Of a stretch of DNA of 64,000 bases, positions 52,408 to 61,835 are shown in pieces. The notes beneath the pieces were generated by a model that worked only from the letters and a program-made list of their open reading frames with translations, had not been told where the DNA came from and ran no database searches. The position numbers were made by a program, and so were the translations under genes. The stretch covers positions 62,001 to 126,000 of the forward strand of contig JAIETM010000001.1 in assembly GCA_019745155.1 (NCBI GenBank), in the 5' to 3' direction. Position 1 is the first letter of the stretch. Every line of letters begins with the position of its first letter. The stretch comes from Chitinophagaceae bacterium (GTDB taxonomy: Bacteria > Bacteroidota > Bacteroidia > Chitinophagales > Chitinophagaceae).

Positions 52408-53030
52408 AAAAGCTAATTGTGATTTTGATTATGTGCAGTATGAGTTTTCAACTAAAAGCACAAAGCGAAGAAGTACAACAACTGTTGCTTAACATAGAAA
52501 AGCTGGCACAGTTTAAAAAGATTTTACAAAATATGTATGATGGGTATAAACTACTGAATAAAGGATATACTGCTGTTAAAAACATATCCGAAGGAAATTT
52601 CAACATCCATAAAACTTTCTTAGATGGTTTAATGCAGGTAAGCCCCGCAGTTAAAAAGTATAAACGTATTGCTGACATCATCAGTTATCAACTTCGGATA
52701 GCTAAAGAATATAAATTGGCGTATAACCGGTTTAAAGAAGAAAAGCAGTTTACTATTGACGAAATTGATTATCTCGGCAAGGTGTATGGCAACCTGTTTA
52801 ATGAGAGTTTAAAAGCCCTGGATGAATTGTCTATGGTCATTACTTCCGGAAAGCTGCGAATGAGTGACGACGAACGGTTGCAGGCTATTGATAAAATTTA
52901 TTTATCGGTGGAAGAACAATATACTTTCCTCAAAGAATTTACCAATAACACCAATTTGCTTTCACTGCAACGTAAGGCAGAAAGGGCAGAAATTGAAATG
53001 AGCCGCAGATTATATGGGTTAACGAAATAG
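52404..53030 (+). CDS. TraI-related periplasmic protein, paralog 2
   Basis: 208 residues with a signal peptide (MKKLIVILIMCSMSFQLKAQ). It aligns along its length with the preceding gene (LLNKGYTAVKNISEGNFNIH; QVSPAVKKYKRIADIISYQL) and its end matches TraI (FTIDEIDYLGKVYGNLFNES; LSLQRKAERAEIEMSRRLYG). The three genes look like a tandem duplication series. Confidence 0.75.
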   Translation: MKKLIVILIMCSMSFQLKAQSEEVQQLLLNIEKLAQFKKILQNMYDGYKLLNKGYTAVKNISEGNFNIHKTFLDGLMQVSPAVKKYKRIADIISYQLRIAKEYKLAYNRFKEEKQFTIDEIDYLGKVYGNLFNESLKALDELSMVITSGKLRMSDDERLQAIDKIYLSVEEQYTFLKEFTNNTNLLSLQRKAERAEIEMSRRLYGLTK

Positions 53031-53099
53031 GGATTTAATTTTAAAAGAAGTGAGTATGAAATGCCTTAGCATTCAGCGAGGCAATTAAAAATAAATGTG

Positions 53100-54299
53100 A
53101 TGGGAGCTAAAATGTGTGTAAGAGTTGTTTGCATAGCAATCGCAGTATTGCTGATTCCTCATTTAGCCGAAGCACAAGGCATGGCTAACCGCATCCGCAG
53201 CCTGCATGAAGTGCTGGAGAAGTTGTATGATGATATGATGCCATTATGTAGCAGGCTCATTGGTGTAGGTCGTGGCATTGCCGGCTTTGCCGCTACCTGG
53301 TATATTGCTTCAAGAGTGTGGGGACACATTGCAAGAGCAGAGCCAGTGGATTTTTATCCATTGTTCCGGCCATTTGTGTTGGGTTTTGCGGTGCTGATAT
53401 TCCCATCTGTTATTGCCATGATAAACGGTGTAATGAAACCAACGGTTACAGCTACTGCAGCAATGGTAACCGATTCAGATAAAGCAGTGGCAAAGCTGTT
53501 AGACATGAAAGAAGAAGCCATTAAGAAAACGGCATACTGGCAAATGTATGTTGGCGCCAGTGGAAGTGGCGACAGGGATAAATGGTACAAATATCATTAT
53601 GCTGACAAAAAAGAGGGCTGGTTGAAAAGTATTGGTAATGATATTAAGTTTGCCTTCTCCAAATTCTCCTACAACTTCCGCAACTCCATCAAGCAATGGA
53701 TGAGTGAAGTACTAAAAGTTTTGTTTGAAGCGGCAGCTCTTTGCATAAATACCATCCGGACGTTTTATTTAATTGTTTTGGCAATACTTGGGCCATTAGT
53801 CTTTGGCATTGCAGTATTCGATGGCTTTCAGCATACGTTAACCGTTTGGATTGCCCGTTATCTTAATATCTTTTTGTGGTTACCAGTCGCCAATATCTTT
53901 GGCGGCATCATGGGAAAAATTCAGGAAAATATGCTGAAGGAAGATTTGCAACAGATAGCAACAAATGGCGATACTTTTTTTAGTACCACAGATACTGCAT
54001 ACTTAATTTTTATGATTATCGGTATCATTGGTTATTTCACTGTGCCGTCGGTTGCCAATTATATTATACATGCCGGTGGCGGCAATACATTACTTTATAA
54101 AGTAACAAATATGATGAGTACATCCAGCCGTACTGTTGTAGCCGGTGGCACTTCTATGGCAAGAGATGCAATGGGTGGAGCTTACAACAAAATGAGTAAC
54201 AGTATGGCTGATGCAGGTGCATCACAAGGATATTTTAAAGAAGGTAATAGTAGTGGCGGAAGTAATTATATGAAGGATAAATTGAGTGGGAAAACATAA
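53100..54299 (+). CDS. traJ: Conjugative transposon protein TraJ (VirB6-like)
   Basis: 399 residues from the ATG at 53100 (a GTG just before also opens the frame). A signal-like start (CVRVVCIAIAVLLIPHLAEA), then several transmembrane helices; FLVGRG-like region GVGRGIAGFAATWYIASRVW and the late FYLIVLAILGPLVFGIAVFD fit TraJ/VirB6 channel proteins. It ends in a Gly/Ser-rich tail. Its stop abuts the stop of the minus-strand AbiEii-type gene, the left edge of an inserted defence island. Confidence 0.88.
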   Translation: MGAKMCVRVVCIAIAVLLIPHLAEAQGMANRIRSLHEVLEKLYDDMMPLCSRLIGVGRGIAGFAATWYIASRVWGHIARAEPVDFYPLFRPFVLGFAVLIFPSVIAMINGVMKPTVTATAAMVTDSDKAVAKLLDMKEEAIKKTAYWQMYVGASGSGDRDKWYKYHYADKKEGWLKSIGNDIKFAFSKFSYNFRNSIKQWMSEVLKVLFEAAALCINTIRTFYLIVLAILGPLVFGIAVFDGFQHTLTVWIARYLNIFLWLPVANIFGGIMGKIQENMLKEDLQQIATNGDTFFSTTDTAYLIFMIIGIIGYFTVPSVANYIIHAGGGNTLLYKVTNMMSTSSRTVVAGGTSMARDAMGGAYNKMSNSMADAGASQGYFKEGNSSGGSNYMKDKLSGKT

Positions 54300-55256
54300 C
54301 TACAACTTCCCAATATTTGTTTGAATGATATTCATTATTTCATCAAAAGGTATCTGGCCTTTGTAGTAAAGCTTGTTTGTTTTTTCATATCTTTTCTTAA
54401 ATGCGTCCCGTAGTGCAGCATCTGATAAAAGAAAAGCCTGGTTTTCTGTAACCGGTATAGCAAAATCCTTTGCAGGAAACCTTTTCTTTTTATGGGCTTT
54501 GTATTCATCAGTGTCTATAAATTGCTGCACCAGTTCATTCTTTAACAGGCAGGCTATATCATAGTACTGCCGCATGTAATTGGGCCTTTCCGTTTTGTCT
54601 TCCTGCTCCTGACGAAATTTTGTTGCAATAGTTTGCAACTTCTCTACAAAAGTATAACCGGGGTGGTAGCAGGTAATGTCCACCGCCCGGTTATCATTAA
54701 TTTTTATGCTGCCATTACCGGCAGCCTCATCATACGCCCAGGAACTTATTGTGAGGTTGCTGTTCGGAGTTACGGTATCAAAACCTGCTTCCAGTAATAT
54801 TCCTTCTTTCACACCCTCTATACTTTCTGTTTTGCTCTCATACAAAAGCCGGATACCACCGCTGCGATAGTATGCTTCATCATCAAACGCTGTATCTCTC
54901 TTTACAGAAACAATACCATCAATCTTTATATTCGCTGCAAGCCAGTCATAATATTTCTTTCTTGATTCAATATGATTGGGTTTTGTCTTGGCCGGATTTT
55001 CTTCAACTCCCAATGATGCCGGTGGCTTTATATGAATGTCTACATCCTCAGAAAACCGGTCTATAATTTTATATCCTTTTGATAATGATGTTCCTCCTTT
55101 CAGTTCAAAATCCAATCCCTGTTTCTTCAATCCATACAGTACATGCATAATCCAGTAATCCTTCTCAATAAGCCCGGGCAGGATGTTGTTTTTATCTGCC
55201 AATATATTCAGCAGGTCTGGAAAGTCTTTGTGATTATGCAGGTAACCGTCAGCCAT
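54300..55256 (-). CDS. abiEii: AbiEii-type nucleotidyltransferase toxin
   Basis: 318 residues from the Met at 55254-55256 (MADGYLHNHKDF), 1 bp after the antitoxin stop; a longer frame overlapping the antitoxin exists. The nucleotidyltransferase core is present: ELKGGTSLSKGYKIIDRFSE followed by DVDIHI (about 60-85). AbiEii enzymes modify tRNA or otherwise block growth after phage infection (type IV toxin-antitoxin). It abuts traJ tail to tail. Confidence 0.85.
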   Translation of the reverse strand: MADGYLHNHKDFPDLLNILADKNNILPGLIEKDYWIMHVLYGLKKQGLDFELKGGTSLSKGYKIIDRFSEDVDIHIKPPASLGVEENPAKTKPNHIESRKKYYDWLAANIKIDGIVSVKRDTAFDDEAYYRSGGIRLLYESKTESIEGVKEGILLEAGFDTVTPNSNLTISSWAYDEAAGNGSIKINDNRAVDITCYHPGYTFVEKLQTIATKFRQEQEDKTERPNYMRQYYDIACLLKNELVQQFIDTDEYKAHKKKRFPAKDFAIPVTENQAFLLSDAALRDAFKKRYEKTNKLYYKGQIPFDEIMNIIQTNIGKL

Positions 55257-55257
55257 A

Positions 55258-55842
55258 TTAGAGTGTATGAGGTTGTAGTAAGGGAGCAAATAATTTCTTT
55301 GCCTTTACGCTGCCATATTCCACCACTGAATGTTTCAGCTTTTTCTTATCCATCACTTCCACTTTGTCAGCCACTTTCTTCAATACCTCGCTGCTATCTT
55401 CCGCCAGTGATTCAAGATTATTTACTAAATCAACCAATAAAAATTCGGGTGTTATTTTTTTAGGGAAGTGAGGTTTTATCTTAAACTGAAATGTTTTATT
55501 ACCCAGTTTAAACTCTCCGTGCCGTTTATGATTATACACCGTTCTTTCATTATACAATTGGGTGGTACCTACACCCAGGCTGTTATATACATTAGGTGTG
55601 GTAAGCAAAAAGCGATGGTCTTTTAAAAAACTTTCAACCAGCATATTTTCGTCAGGTGGTGTTTTGCCAAAAGCACTTTCTTTTGGGTAATAGTATAGGC
55701 CCTGAGACAATTTTTGCAATGTCCCTTCCTGCACCAATTCATCCAGGTGCCTGTCAACCGACTTAGACCAATTGGCCAACTCAGTACGGCGATAAACCTC
55801 ACCCGGCTTTAATTGCCTTTTTAATTGCTGTAACCTGCTCAT
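55258..55842 (-). CDS. abiEi: AbiEi-type antitoxin/regulator
   Basis: 194 residues from the Met at 55840-55842 (MSRLQQLKRQLKPGEVYRRT). An N-terminal winged-helix segment (SVDRHLDELVQEGTLQKLSQ GLYYYPK, contiguous) is followed by a C-terminal antitoxin-type region (LLVDLVNNLESLAEDSSEVL). AbiEi proteins repress the pair's promoter and neutralise the toxin. It forms a tight two-gene unit with the toxin, both opposite to the tra operon. Confidence 0.82.
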   Translation of the reverse strand: MSRLQQLKRQLKPGEVYRRTELANWSKSVDRHLDELVQEGTLQKLSQGLYYYPKESAFGKTPPDENMLVESFLKDHRFLLTTPNVYNSLGVGTTQLYNERTVYNHKRHGEFKLGNKTFQFKIKPHFPKKITPEFLLVDLVNNLESLAEDSSEVLKKVADKVEVMDKKKLKHSVVEYGSVKAKKLFAPLLQPHTL

Positions 55843-55991
55843 ATACTTTTTATTTACTGAACAAAAGTACAATAATTTTTGACAACTAACTGTTTTTTAA
55901 TTTAAAATTCATGCAAAAAATGAATTAATGTATTGATATTCAATGTGATAAAATCTACTAATTTATTTTACTATTTGACTGCTGGATAATT

Positions 55992-57449
55992 TCAGAGAGG
56001 CAATGTTGTTAAATCAAGCTTATACTCTGAAAAAATTTTCTGCCAAAATGATTTTACATTGTCAAAGAATTGGGTTCCTTCCTCAACTGCATAACTGTCT
56101 GTTTCATTACCACTATAAGAAAGCCAGTTAAAACTTCCTTTTACATAATATTCATGGTCTTTAATTAAAATCTTCCTGTGAGAACCATGTCTATTTGGGA
56201 ATGACTTTTGGAAGTGTGTTGGCAAATGCCAAAGAAAAAACCGGTCTTTATACATTGCTCTTATGTTTTCAAGTGCCTCAAAAGTTTCTCTGTGCGGTAA
56301 ATTTATGGGTCTTGAATCAATGCCGTAAGTGATAAAGAGCTTTGTGTTTTTCTTTTCAAGAAAGAATTTTATTGCATCAAAATACTCCATTGTTGCTTTA
56401 CGAATCCAAGGGCTTTCTATGTAAACGGCTAACTCTGCAGTAAGAAGTGCTTCTCTGATGAGTTCCTTATGCTCAAAAGTTGAAATGTCTTTGTATTCTC
56501 CCGCTAATTTCTTTTCCTGTTCAATCTCTTTGCTTGAATCAATGAATTGGGCTTTAAATTCTTCAGTCAATTCCAATTCCTTAGAAAAGTCAAACAGAAA
56601 TTTGTCTTTAGAAAACAGAGCAATAAGTGTTGCTGTTTCTGTTTTAAGAAACTTATTGTCGTTACTATATGCTTTGATTTGAATTTTCTTTCCGGATAGG
56701 TCTTTAGGATAATAGATTAAAATAAAAACGTTTTTAAACCTCGTAGCTGGTGGAAAAACAAAACTCCTTTTGAAATTTGCAAGGTCAACTATTTCCTTTT
56801 CACCGGAAGTTGATTTAGTAAAACATTTGTTTATCTCCATCCAGTTTTCCTGAACAAATTGAAAATCTACTTTAAGTGTTGAAGTAAGCCTGTTTTCTGA
56901 TTTGGATAAATAGTCAATTGGTTGGTCGGAAATTGTTTGAGAAAACCCGTCAACAAAAAAAGTAAATTCTTCTTGGCTTGTTACAGGAATAAATTTTTGT
57001 TCTGCAACAAAAGTGTCTCCTTTTGCTGTTACCCTGTACTTATCATCCTCCGATATAGCAATCAAACCATTTTCAAGTAAGGTAAAAAGTTCATCCAATA
57101 TGAAATCATTTATACTTACTCCGAGAAATTGTGCAAGCAAGAGTTTGGTATCTAATCCGGTGTTAACGGATTCAAGCAAAAAAATGTGTAATTCTTGTAA
57201 AACATCATTAGGTTTTCCAGAAGCAATAATGTCAATTTTTGCTTCAATTATGGGATACCCAACTTCCAAAATGTCGTTAAGAGAATAATCGTGTCCTAAA
57301 TCTTCCTTGTATCTTTCAAAGAGTTCTTCCTGTTTCGAAATATTCTTTGTTTTCTTTACTGCAATATGCGGATTGGAAGAGTGCTTATGAAACTTCTTCT
57401 TGTCGGGATGAGGCTGATGCCTAAATTTATCGTTGCCTCTTTTAGCCAT
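55992..57449 (-). CDS. mkoB: Mokosh MkoB-like PLD-family nuclease
   Basis: 485 residues from the ATG at 57447-57449 (MAKRGNDKFRHQPHPDKKKF), which overlaps the stop of the upstream kinase-helicase gene by 8 bp. A longer frame of 525 residues would overlap it by 128 bp and is less likely. The basic N-terminus is followed by an unassigned region; the C-terminus is a phospholipase-D-type nuclease with the HxKxxxxD motif in GSHRKILIKDHEYYVKGSFN (about 440-460), where the Asn completes the site. It is the nuclease partner of the two-gene Mokosh type I system. Confidence 0.82.
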   Translation of the reverse strand: MAKRGNDKFRHQPHPDKKKFHKHSSNPHIAVKKTKNISKQEELFERYKEDLGHDYSLNDILEVGYPIIEAKIDIIASGKPNDVLQELHIFLLESVNTGLDTKLLLAQFLGVSINDFILDELFTLLENGLIAISEDDKYRVTAKGDTFVAEQKFIPVTSQEEFTFFVDGFSQTISDQPIDYLSKSENRLTSTLKVDFQFVQENWMEINKCFTKSTSGEKEIVDLANFKRSFVFPPATRFKNVFILIYYPKDLSGKKIQIKAYSNDNKFLKTETATLIALFSKDKFLFDFSKELELTEEFKAQFIDSSKEIEQEKKLAGEYKDISTFEHKELIREALLTAELAVYIESPWIRKATMEYFDAIKFFLEKKNTKLFITYGIDSRPINLPHRETFEALENIRAMYKDRFFLWHLPTHFQKSFPNRHGSHRKILIKDHEYYVKGSFNWLSYSGNETDSYAVEEGTQFFDNVKSFWQKIFSEYKLDLTTLPL

Positions 57450-60400
57450 AAAAAATATCGTTGGGGTTATCGTAAATAAATCCTGATTCGTGTAAATGAG
57501 ATACAAACTCTTTAAGGAGTAATGGCTCGTTTGGATGTGCATTAAGCCATCTAAAACTTGGATTAACATTTAGAACATATTCAGCATCTCCAACCACAAC
57601 CAGCAGCCGAGTCACCCTTGTGAGTGCAACATTAATTCTGTTCGGCATTTCCAGAAATCCCAATCCCGTATCGTCTTCTGATTTTCCGCTCCTTACAATG
57701 TCGTATATGATTATATCTTTTTCCGAACCTTGAAAGCTATCAACGGTTGCAACAGTTAGATTTTTAGTAAGCGATAAGTTTTTAAAATTAAAGTTTTCAA
57801 TCTCTGCAGATAAATATTCGGCTTGTTTTCCGTAACCCGTAATAACTCCAATTTCATAGCCGCCTTCTACAAATAAATCAGAGTAAGAATCCAGCTTAGT
57901 AAGAATTTCAAGAACTGTCTTTGCACTTACAGGATTGAATGAAGATTTACTTATTGGGTCTATTTCATGAAACCTATTTGGATATTTGTTTATGTCGCAC
58001 ATAAACATTGTGGTTGTTGCCTTTAGTTTTATTTCATGCTTCTTGCCGCTTCTGTCATTTGATTTGAGCTTGTTGCTGTATACAAGTTTCGAAATGACAT
58101 CGCCAATTTGTTTGGGCATTCTGAATTGCAAGTCCAGCATTTCTTTGAATTCTTCCGGTGAACCTTCAAACATTGTCTCAAATAGACTTGGTTTATCATA
58201 ATAAACTTTATCAAAATCAACCATTTCTCCATCATTGTTCAACTTCGCTTCAATTTCTTCAATAACCTTTTTAGTTGCAGTTACAAGAGGGGGAAGTTGT
58301 TTATGGTCACCTACTAAAATTAAATTATGAGCCATGTTTATCGGAACAAGGGTTTCAGCAGGTGTGGCTTTTGCGGCTTCATCCATTATAACATAGTCAA
58401 ACTCAAAATTGAAATCTTTGTACTTTCCGGCTGCTATATGATTTGATGTTGCTCCTACAATGTTAATACTCGAAATGAACTTTGATTTGAGGGCATCATA
58501 ATCTTCAATGTTTGAGAGAAGCGAATGCCATCTTCTTTTTAGCAAATCAAGTTTGTTCAATTGAGCATGTTTGTCACCGAGATGTTTTGCCAATTCATTC
58601 TGAAAGGCGACTTTGTCATTAATGAAGTCCTTAAGTCCTTCAAATCCCCGGGCAAACGCACCTGTCAGGATTTGTTTAAGGTTTCTTTTTGTTACCTCCC
58701 AATCTTGCTTTTTATTAACCTCTTGAACAATCAAGTTCAAAATGGGAGAATGCTTTTTCTCGGAACCTTCAACTCTCTTTTTAAGTTCAAGGAAATTTTT
58801 TTCGCTTGCACCTCTTGCATTTCTTGCCCAGAGATTTAGCTTGTTTTCAAAAGAGTGTTTGTTGATTTCTGTATCCTCAATATTTCTTCCTAGGCGAATA
58901 AAGCTGATTCCTTTAACTTTTGCCATTCGCTGAAGTACATTGTCCACTGCCAAATTAGTTTGTGATGTAATGAGGATTTTAGCTTGGTGGTCTTTCGCTA
59001 AAATCTGTCTGATAAGTTCGGTAATAACAGTTGTCTTGCCTGTACCTGGGGGACCTTGAATAATTGTGATTGGGGGTCGGTAAAGGGATTTAAGTATTGC
59101 ATCCTTTTGGGCTGCTTCAAATTGTACTTTGTCTCCATTCTTGTCAGTTGAAATTACTTCAAGTTCTGCTATAATTTGCCCTGAACTATTTGCCAAGCTT
59201 TGCAAATTTTCTGGTTGAAACAGATATTTCCGTAAGTCTGAATTGGTGATATTGTCATTCTCGTAATTTTTGATTGCATTTATTTGACGTTTGTATTGAA
59301 TCTCCAGTAAAGATGTGTCCTCAACCAAAAAACCTTTTGATGGGATTCCATCTTTTTTCTTTGCATTAAAGTCTTTAACAAAAAGTAAATTTTTTGCTCT
59401 GACAAACTGTGTGCTGAAGCCAACACTTTCTTTCCCCTTTATTCCTGTTGCATCTGTTGTGGCTGATAAAGCCACTTCATTACCCTTTCTAAATGATGCT
59501 TGTGAACGTTTCAGAAAATTGTAAACATCTTCAAGAGATACTTTTTCATCAAGCACAATTTTAAAAGATGCTTCACTTGTTCCATGAACTTCAAAGTCAG
59601 AATACTTTACCCGAAAGGCATTGTTCCGCAAATAGTTTATTTCTTCGTTTAGAAGAGTCATGTAATTTCTTAGAACTTCCTTTGGTGTTCTGCTAAGAGT
59701 TTGCGGAGTTGATTCTTGTTTATCTTGAAATACTTTCTCCAAGTAATTAAAAACGTCATAAAAGTTATCTATGTTGGTTTCGTTTGGTTCTGCTGAAATG
59801 AAGTTTATTCCTATCAACTTTATTCCTCTCTGAAAAGTTCTTGAATGATTCTGTTTTTCATTTTCTTCTAATGAATCAATTTTCTTCAAGCCTATTACTT
59901 CAAGGCAATTTCCTTTGTTTGAAGAAAAACAGGTATGAGCATAGAAATTTGTAGAGGAAATTCTTGCAGAGACATTTTTGAATTGTGGATGCCTGTTATC
60001 ATTTATTGAAATTGAAATGCCTTCAGAATTTGCTTCCCGTAGAAAATCCAGCAAATAATTTTTATCAGATGAATGAATCGCAAAAGGTTTTTCGGGAGTA
60101 TGATTTATTACTTCAAAAAGTTTGTTAATTGAGTTTCGTAATTCGGAGTAGCGGAAATATCTTTCTTCAGGTTCTGTTGCAAAGGATTTTTTGAAAACTG
60201 TTGCAAAATCAATTAAGCCTTCATTTGAAATTATGTTTTTGTAAAGGGTTATAACTTTTTGAAGCCGATTCTCATTATTCTCATCTTCGTAAAACAGCTT
60301 GTGTCCTAAAAGGGAATAAAGCATACAAAGAGATAATGAATAAAAATCCGTTCGAGCCTGCAGTCGGTTTTCCTCCTTCTTGATTAATTCTGGTGGTGAA

Positions 60401-60936
60401 AATTTATTGCTGAATTCATTTTCCGATGGTCGCTTTGAAATTGTATGTTCAAGAATTGAAATACCGAAGTCAATAATTACTGGATTTTCATCTTCCTTTA
60501 TTAGAATATTTCTTGGATGAAGGTCTTTATGAAAAATGTTTTTCAATGCGGCTTGCTCAAGTGCATCTGAACAGTTATACCAAACCTGCAAAATGTATTT
60601 TAAATATCGGGGAGAAACCTGATTTTCCTTATTTACAAAATCTTCAAGTGATTTTTGATTTTCAATCTTCTCCAAAATGATAAAGTATGTTCCAGTATTC
60701 TCGTCATACCCGGCATCAATTACTTTGTTGATATATTCGCTGTTTATCTTTTTGAGGTGTCTGGCGACATTATTAAACTGTCTGGTAGCAGAACTGCCCG
60801 AATCTAAATTCTTTGGAACTTTTGCAAAGTGAGTTTTGGCATCGGGTCCTTGTACATCAAATACATAGGCGTTGTTTGTTTCAACAATTTCACTTACTCT
60901 GTCATAGGCTCCTAACCTGTCAAATTTCTCTCCCAT
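57442..60936 (-). CDS. mkoA: Mokosh MkoA-like Ser/Thr kinase-helicase fusion
   Basis: 1164 residues. The N-terminal 270 residues are a protein kinase: Lys in HFAKVPKNL (about 39), HKDLHPRNILIKED catalytic loop (HRD variant HKD, about 136) and VIIDFGISILE (DFG, about 154). A middle region of about 300 residues is unassigned. The C-terminus is an SF1 (COG1112/UPF1-like) helicase: QGPPGTGKTTVITELIRQIL (Walker A, about 626), VIMDEAAKATPAETL (II, about 851), LVGDHKQLPPLV (III), ATVDSFQGSEKDIIIYDIVR (V, about 1067) and INVALTRVTRLLVVVGD (VI). This kinase-helicase plus PLD nuclease is the Mokosh type I anti-phage system. A possible -7 element, TACCTTTA, lies at 60947-60954, very near the ATG. Confidence 0.85.
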   Translation of the reverse strand: MGEKFDRLGAYDRVSEIVETNNAYVFDVQGPDAKTHFAKVPKNLDSGSSATRQFNNVARHLKKINSEYINKVIDAGYDENTGTYFIILEKIENQKSLEDFVNKENQVSPRYLKYILQVWYNCSDALEQAALKNIFHKDLHPRNILIKEDENPVIIDFGISILEHTISKRPSENEFSNKFSPPELIKKEENRLQARTDFYSLSLCMLYSLLGHKLFYEDENNENRLQKVITLYKNIISNEGLIDFATVFKKSFATEPEERYFRYSELRNSINKLFEVINHTPEKPFAIHSSDKNYLLDFLREANSEGISISINDNRHPQFKNVSARISSTNFYAHTCFSSNKGNCLEVIGLKKIDSLEENEKQNHSRTFQRGIKLIGINFISAEPNETNIDNFYDVFNYLEKVFQDKQESTPQTLSRTPKEVLRNYMTLLNEEINYLRNNAFRVKYSDFEVHGTSEASFKIVLDEKVSLEDVYNFLKRSQASFRKGNEVALSATTDATGIKGKESVGFSTQFVRAKNLLFVKDFNAKKKDGIPSKGFLVEDTSLLEIQYKRQINAIKNYENDNITNSDLRKYLFQPENLQSLANSSGQIIAELEVISTDKNGDKVQFEAAQKDAILKSLYRPPITIIQGPPGTGKTTVITELIRQILAKDHQAKILITSQTNLAVDNVLQRMAKVKGISFIRLGRNIEDTEINKHSFENKLNLWARNARGASEKNFLELKKRVEGSEKKHSPILNLIVQEVNKKQDWEVTKRNLKQILTGAFARGFEGLKDFINDKVAFQNELAKHLGDKHAQLNKLDLLKRRWHSLLSNIEDYDALKSKFISSINIVGATSNHIAAGKYKDFNFEFDYVIMDEAAKATPAETLVPINMAHNLILVGDHKQLPPLVTATKKVIEEIEAKLNNDGEMVDFDKVYYDKPSLFETMFEGSPEEFKEMLDLQFRMPKQIGDVISKLVYSNKLKSNDRSGKKHEIKLKATTTMFMCDINKYPNRFHEIDPISKSSFNPVSAKTVLEILTKLDSYSDLFVEGGYEIGVITGYGKQAEYLSAEIENFNFKNLSLTKNLTVATVDSFQGSEKDIIIYDIVRSGKSEDDTGLGFLEMPNRINVALTRVTRLLVVVGDAEYVLNVNPSFRWLNAHPNEPLLLKEFVSHLHESGFIYDNPNDIFYG

Positions 60937-61216
60937 TTAATAAAAATAAAGGTATATATGTACTTGAGAAGTGAATCCCTAGTATGTAAAATATATGGCT
61001 GACTTATAATTTATGATTATGTGCGAACTGAAAGTTATTGAATTTTGCATGAACACCCAAATGACCACCAAAGCAAAGTAATAGTACGAAATCTCTTCCT
61101 AAAAGTATATTTCTATATTCTACGCACCAGTTAGCCCTACCTCACTTACCTTACAATTCCCTTCTTGGTAAAGTAATTGCAGAATATACAATTGTGGGTT
61201 TGGAAAAATGTGAGCA
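60937..61216. other. Gap between the defence island and traK
   Basis: About 280 bp without a convincing gene. It is A/T-rich, includes the putative Mokosh promoter near 60947-60954, and a 10-codon frame (MNTQMTTKAK) near 61049-61081. It probably contains the right junction of the island and the traK leader, but no repeat matching the left side was recognised. Confidence 0.4.
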
Positions 61217-61834
61217 ATGTTTCAGAAAACAAAAAATATAGACACCGCTTTCAGGTATATCCGGCTATTCAGTGTGGCGTTCTTAGCTGCCTGTGTTATC
61301 ATATCCCTTTTTATCGCTTACAAAAGCTATCAGTTGTCGTCTCAATCTCAGAACAAGGTTTTTATACTGGCAAATGGAAAGGCATTAGAAGCCTATGCAG
61401 CCGACAGGAAAGATAATATTCCAGTGGAAGCAAAAGACCATGTAAAAATGTTTCATCATTTCTTCTTTTCTCTTGACCCTGATGACAAAGTTATTCAGGC
61501 AAACATTACAAAGGCATTATACCTGGCAGACAATTCAGCAAAACAACAATACGATAACCTGAAAGAGAATGGTTATTATTCAAACCTCATATCGGGCAAC
61601 ATCAGTCAGGAAATCACAATGGATAGCATCATTATTAATACAGATGTGTATCCATTTTATTTCAGGTATAAAGGGGAACAGAAAATTATTCGCCCCACCA
61701 CCATTGTAACCAGGAATCTGATTACCGAAGGATACCTGAGAAATGTTTCCCGTAGTGATAATAATTCACATGGTTTTTTAATTGAAAAATGGCGGACGTT
61801 GGAGAATACTGACATCAACATTCAAAACAGGTAG
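61217..61834 (+). CDS. traK: Conjugative transposon protein TraK
   Basis: 205 residues: short N-terminus, one transmembrane helix (LFSVAFLAACVIISLFIAYK), periplasmic domain with HHFFFSLDPDDKVIQANITK and YPFYFRYKGEQKIIRPTTIV, matching TraK of CTnDOT-type elements (VirB8-like). It restarts the transfer operon after the island. The upstream gene traJ is 6.9 kb away, so traK must be driven by its own or read-through transcription. Confidence 0.9.
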   Translation: MFQKTKNIDTAFRYIRLFSVAFLAACVIISLFIAYKSYQLSSQSQNKVFILANGKALEAYAADRKDNIPVEAKDHVKMFHHFFFSLDPDDKVIQANITKALYLADNSAKQQYDNLKENGYYSNLISGNISQEITMDSIIINTDVYPFYFRYKGEQKIIRPTTIVTRNLITEGYLRNVSRSDNNSHGFLIEKWRTLENTDINIQNR

Positions 61835-61835
61835 T

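Noticed and set aside
57450-57569. 40-residue N-terminal extension of the PLD nuclease
   Set aside because: It would overlap the kinase-helicase gene by 128 bp; the internal ATG gives a typical 8-bp overlap.
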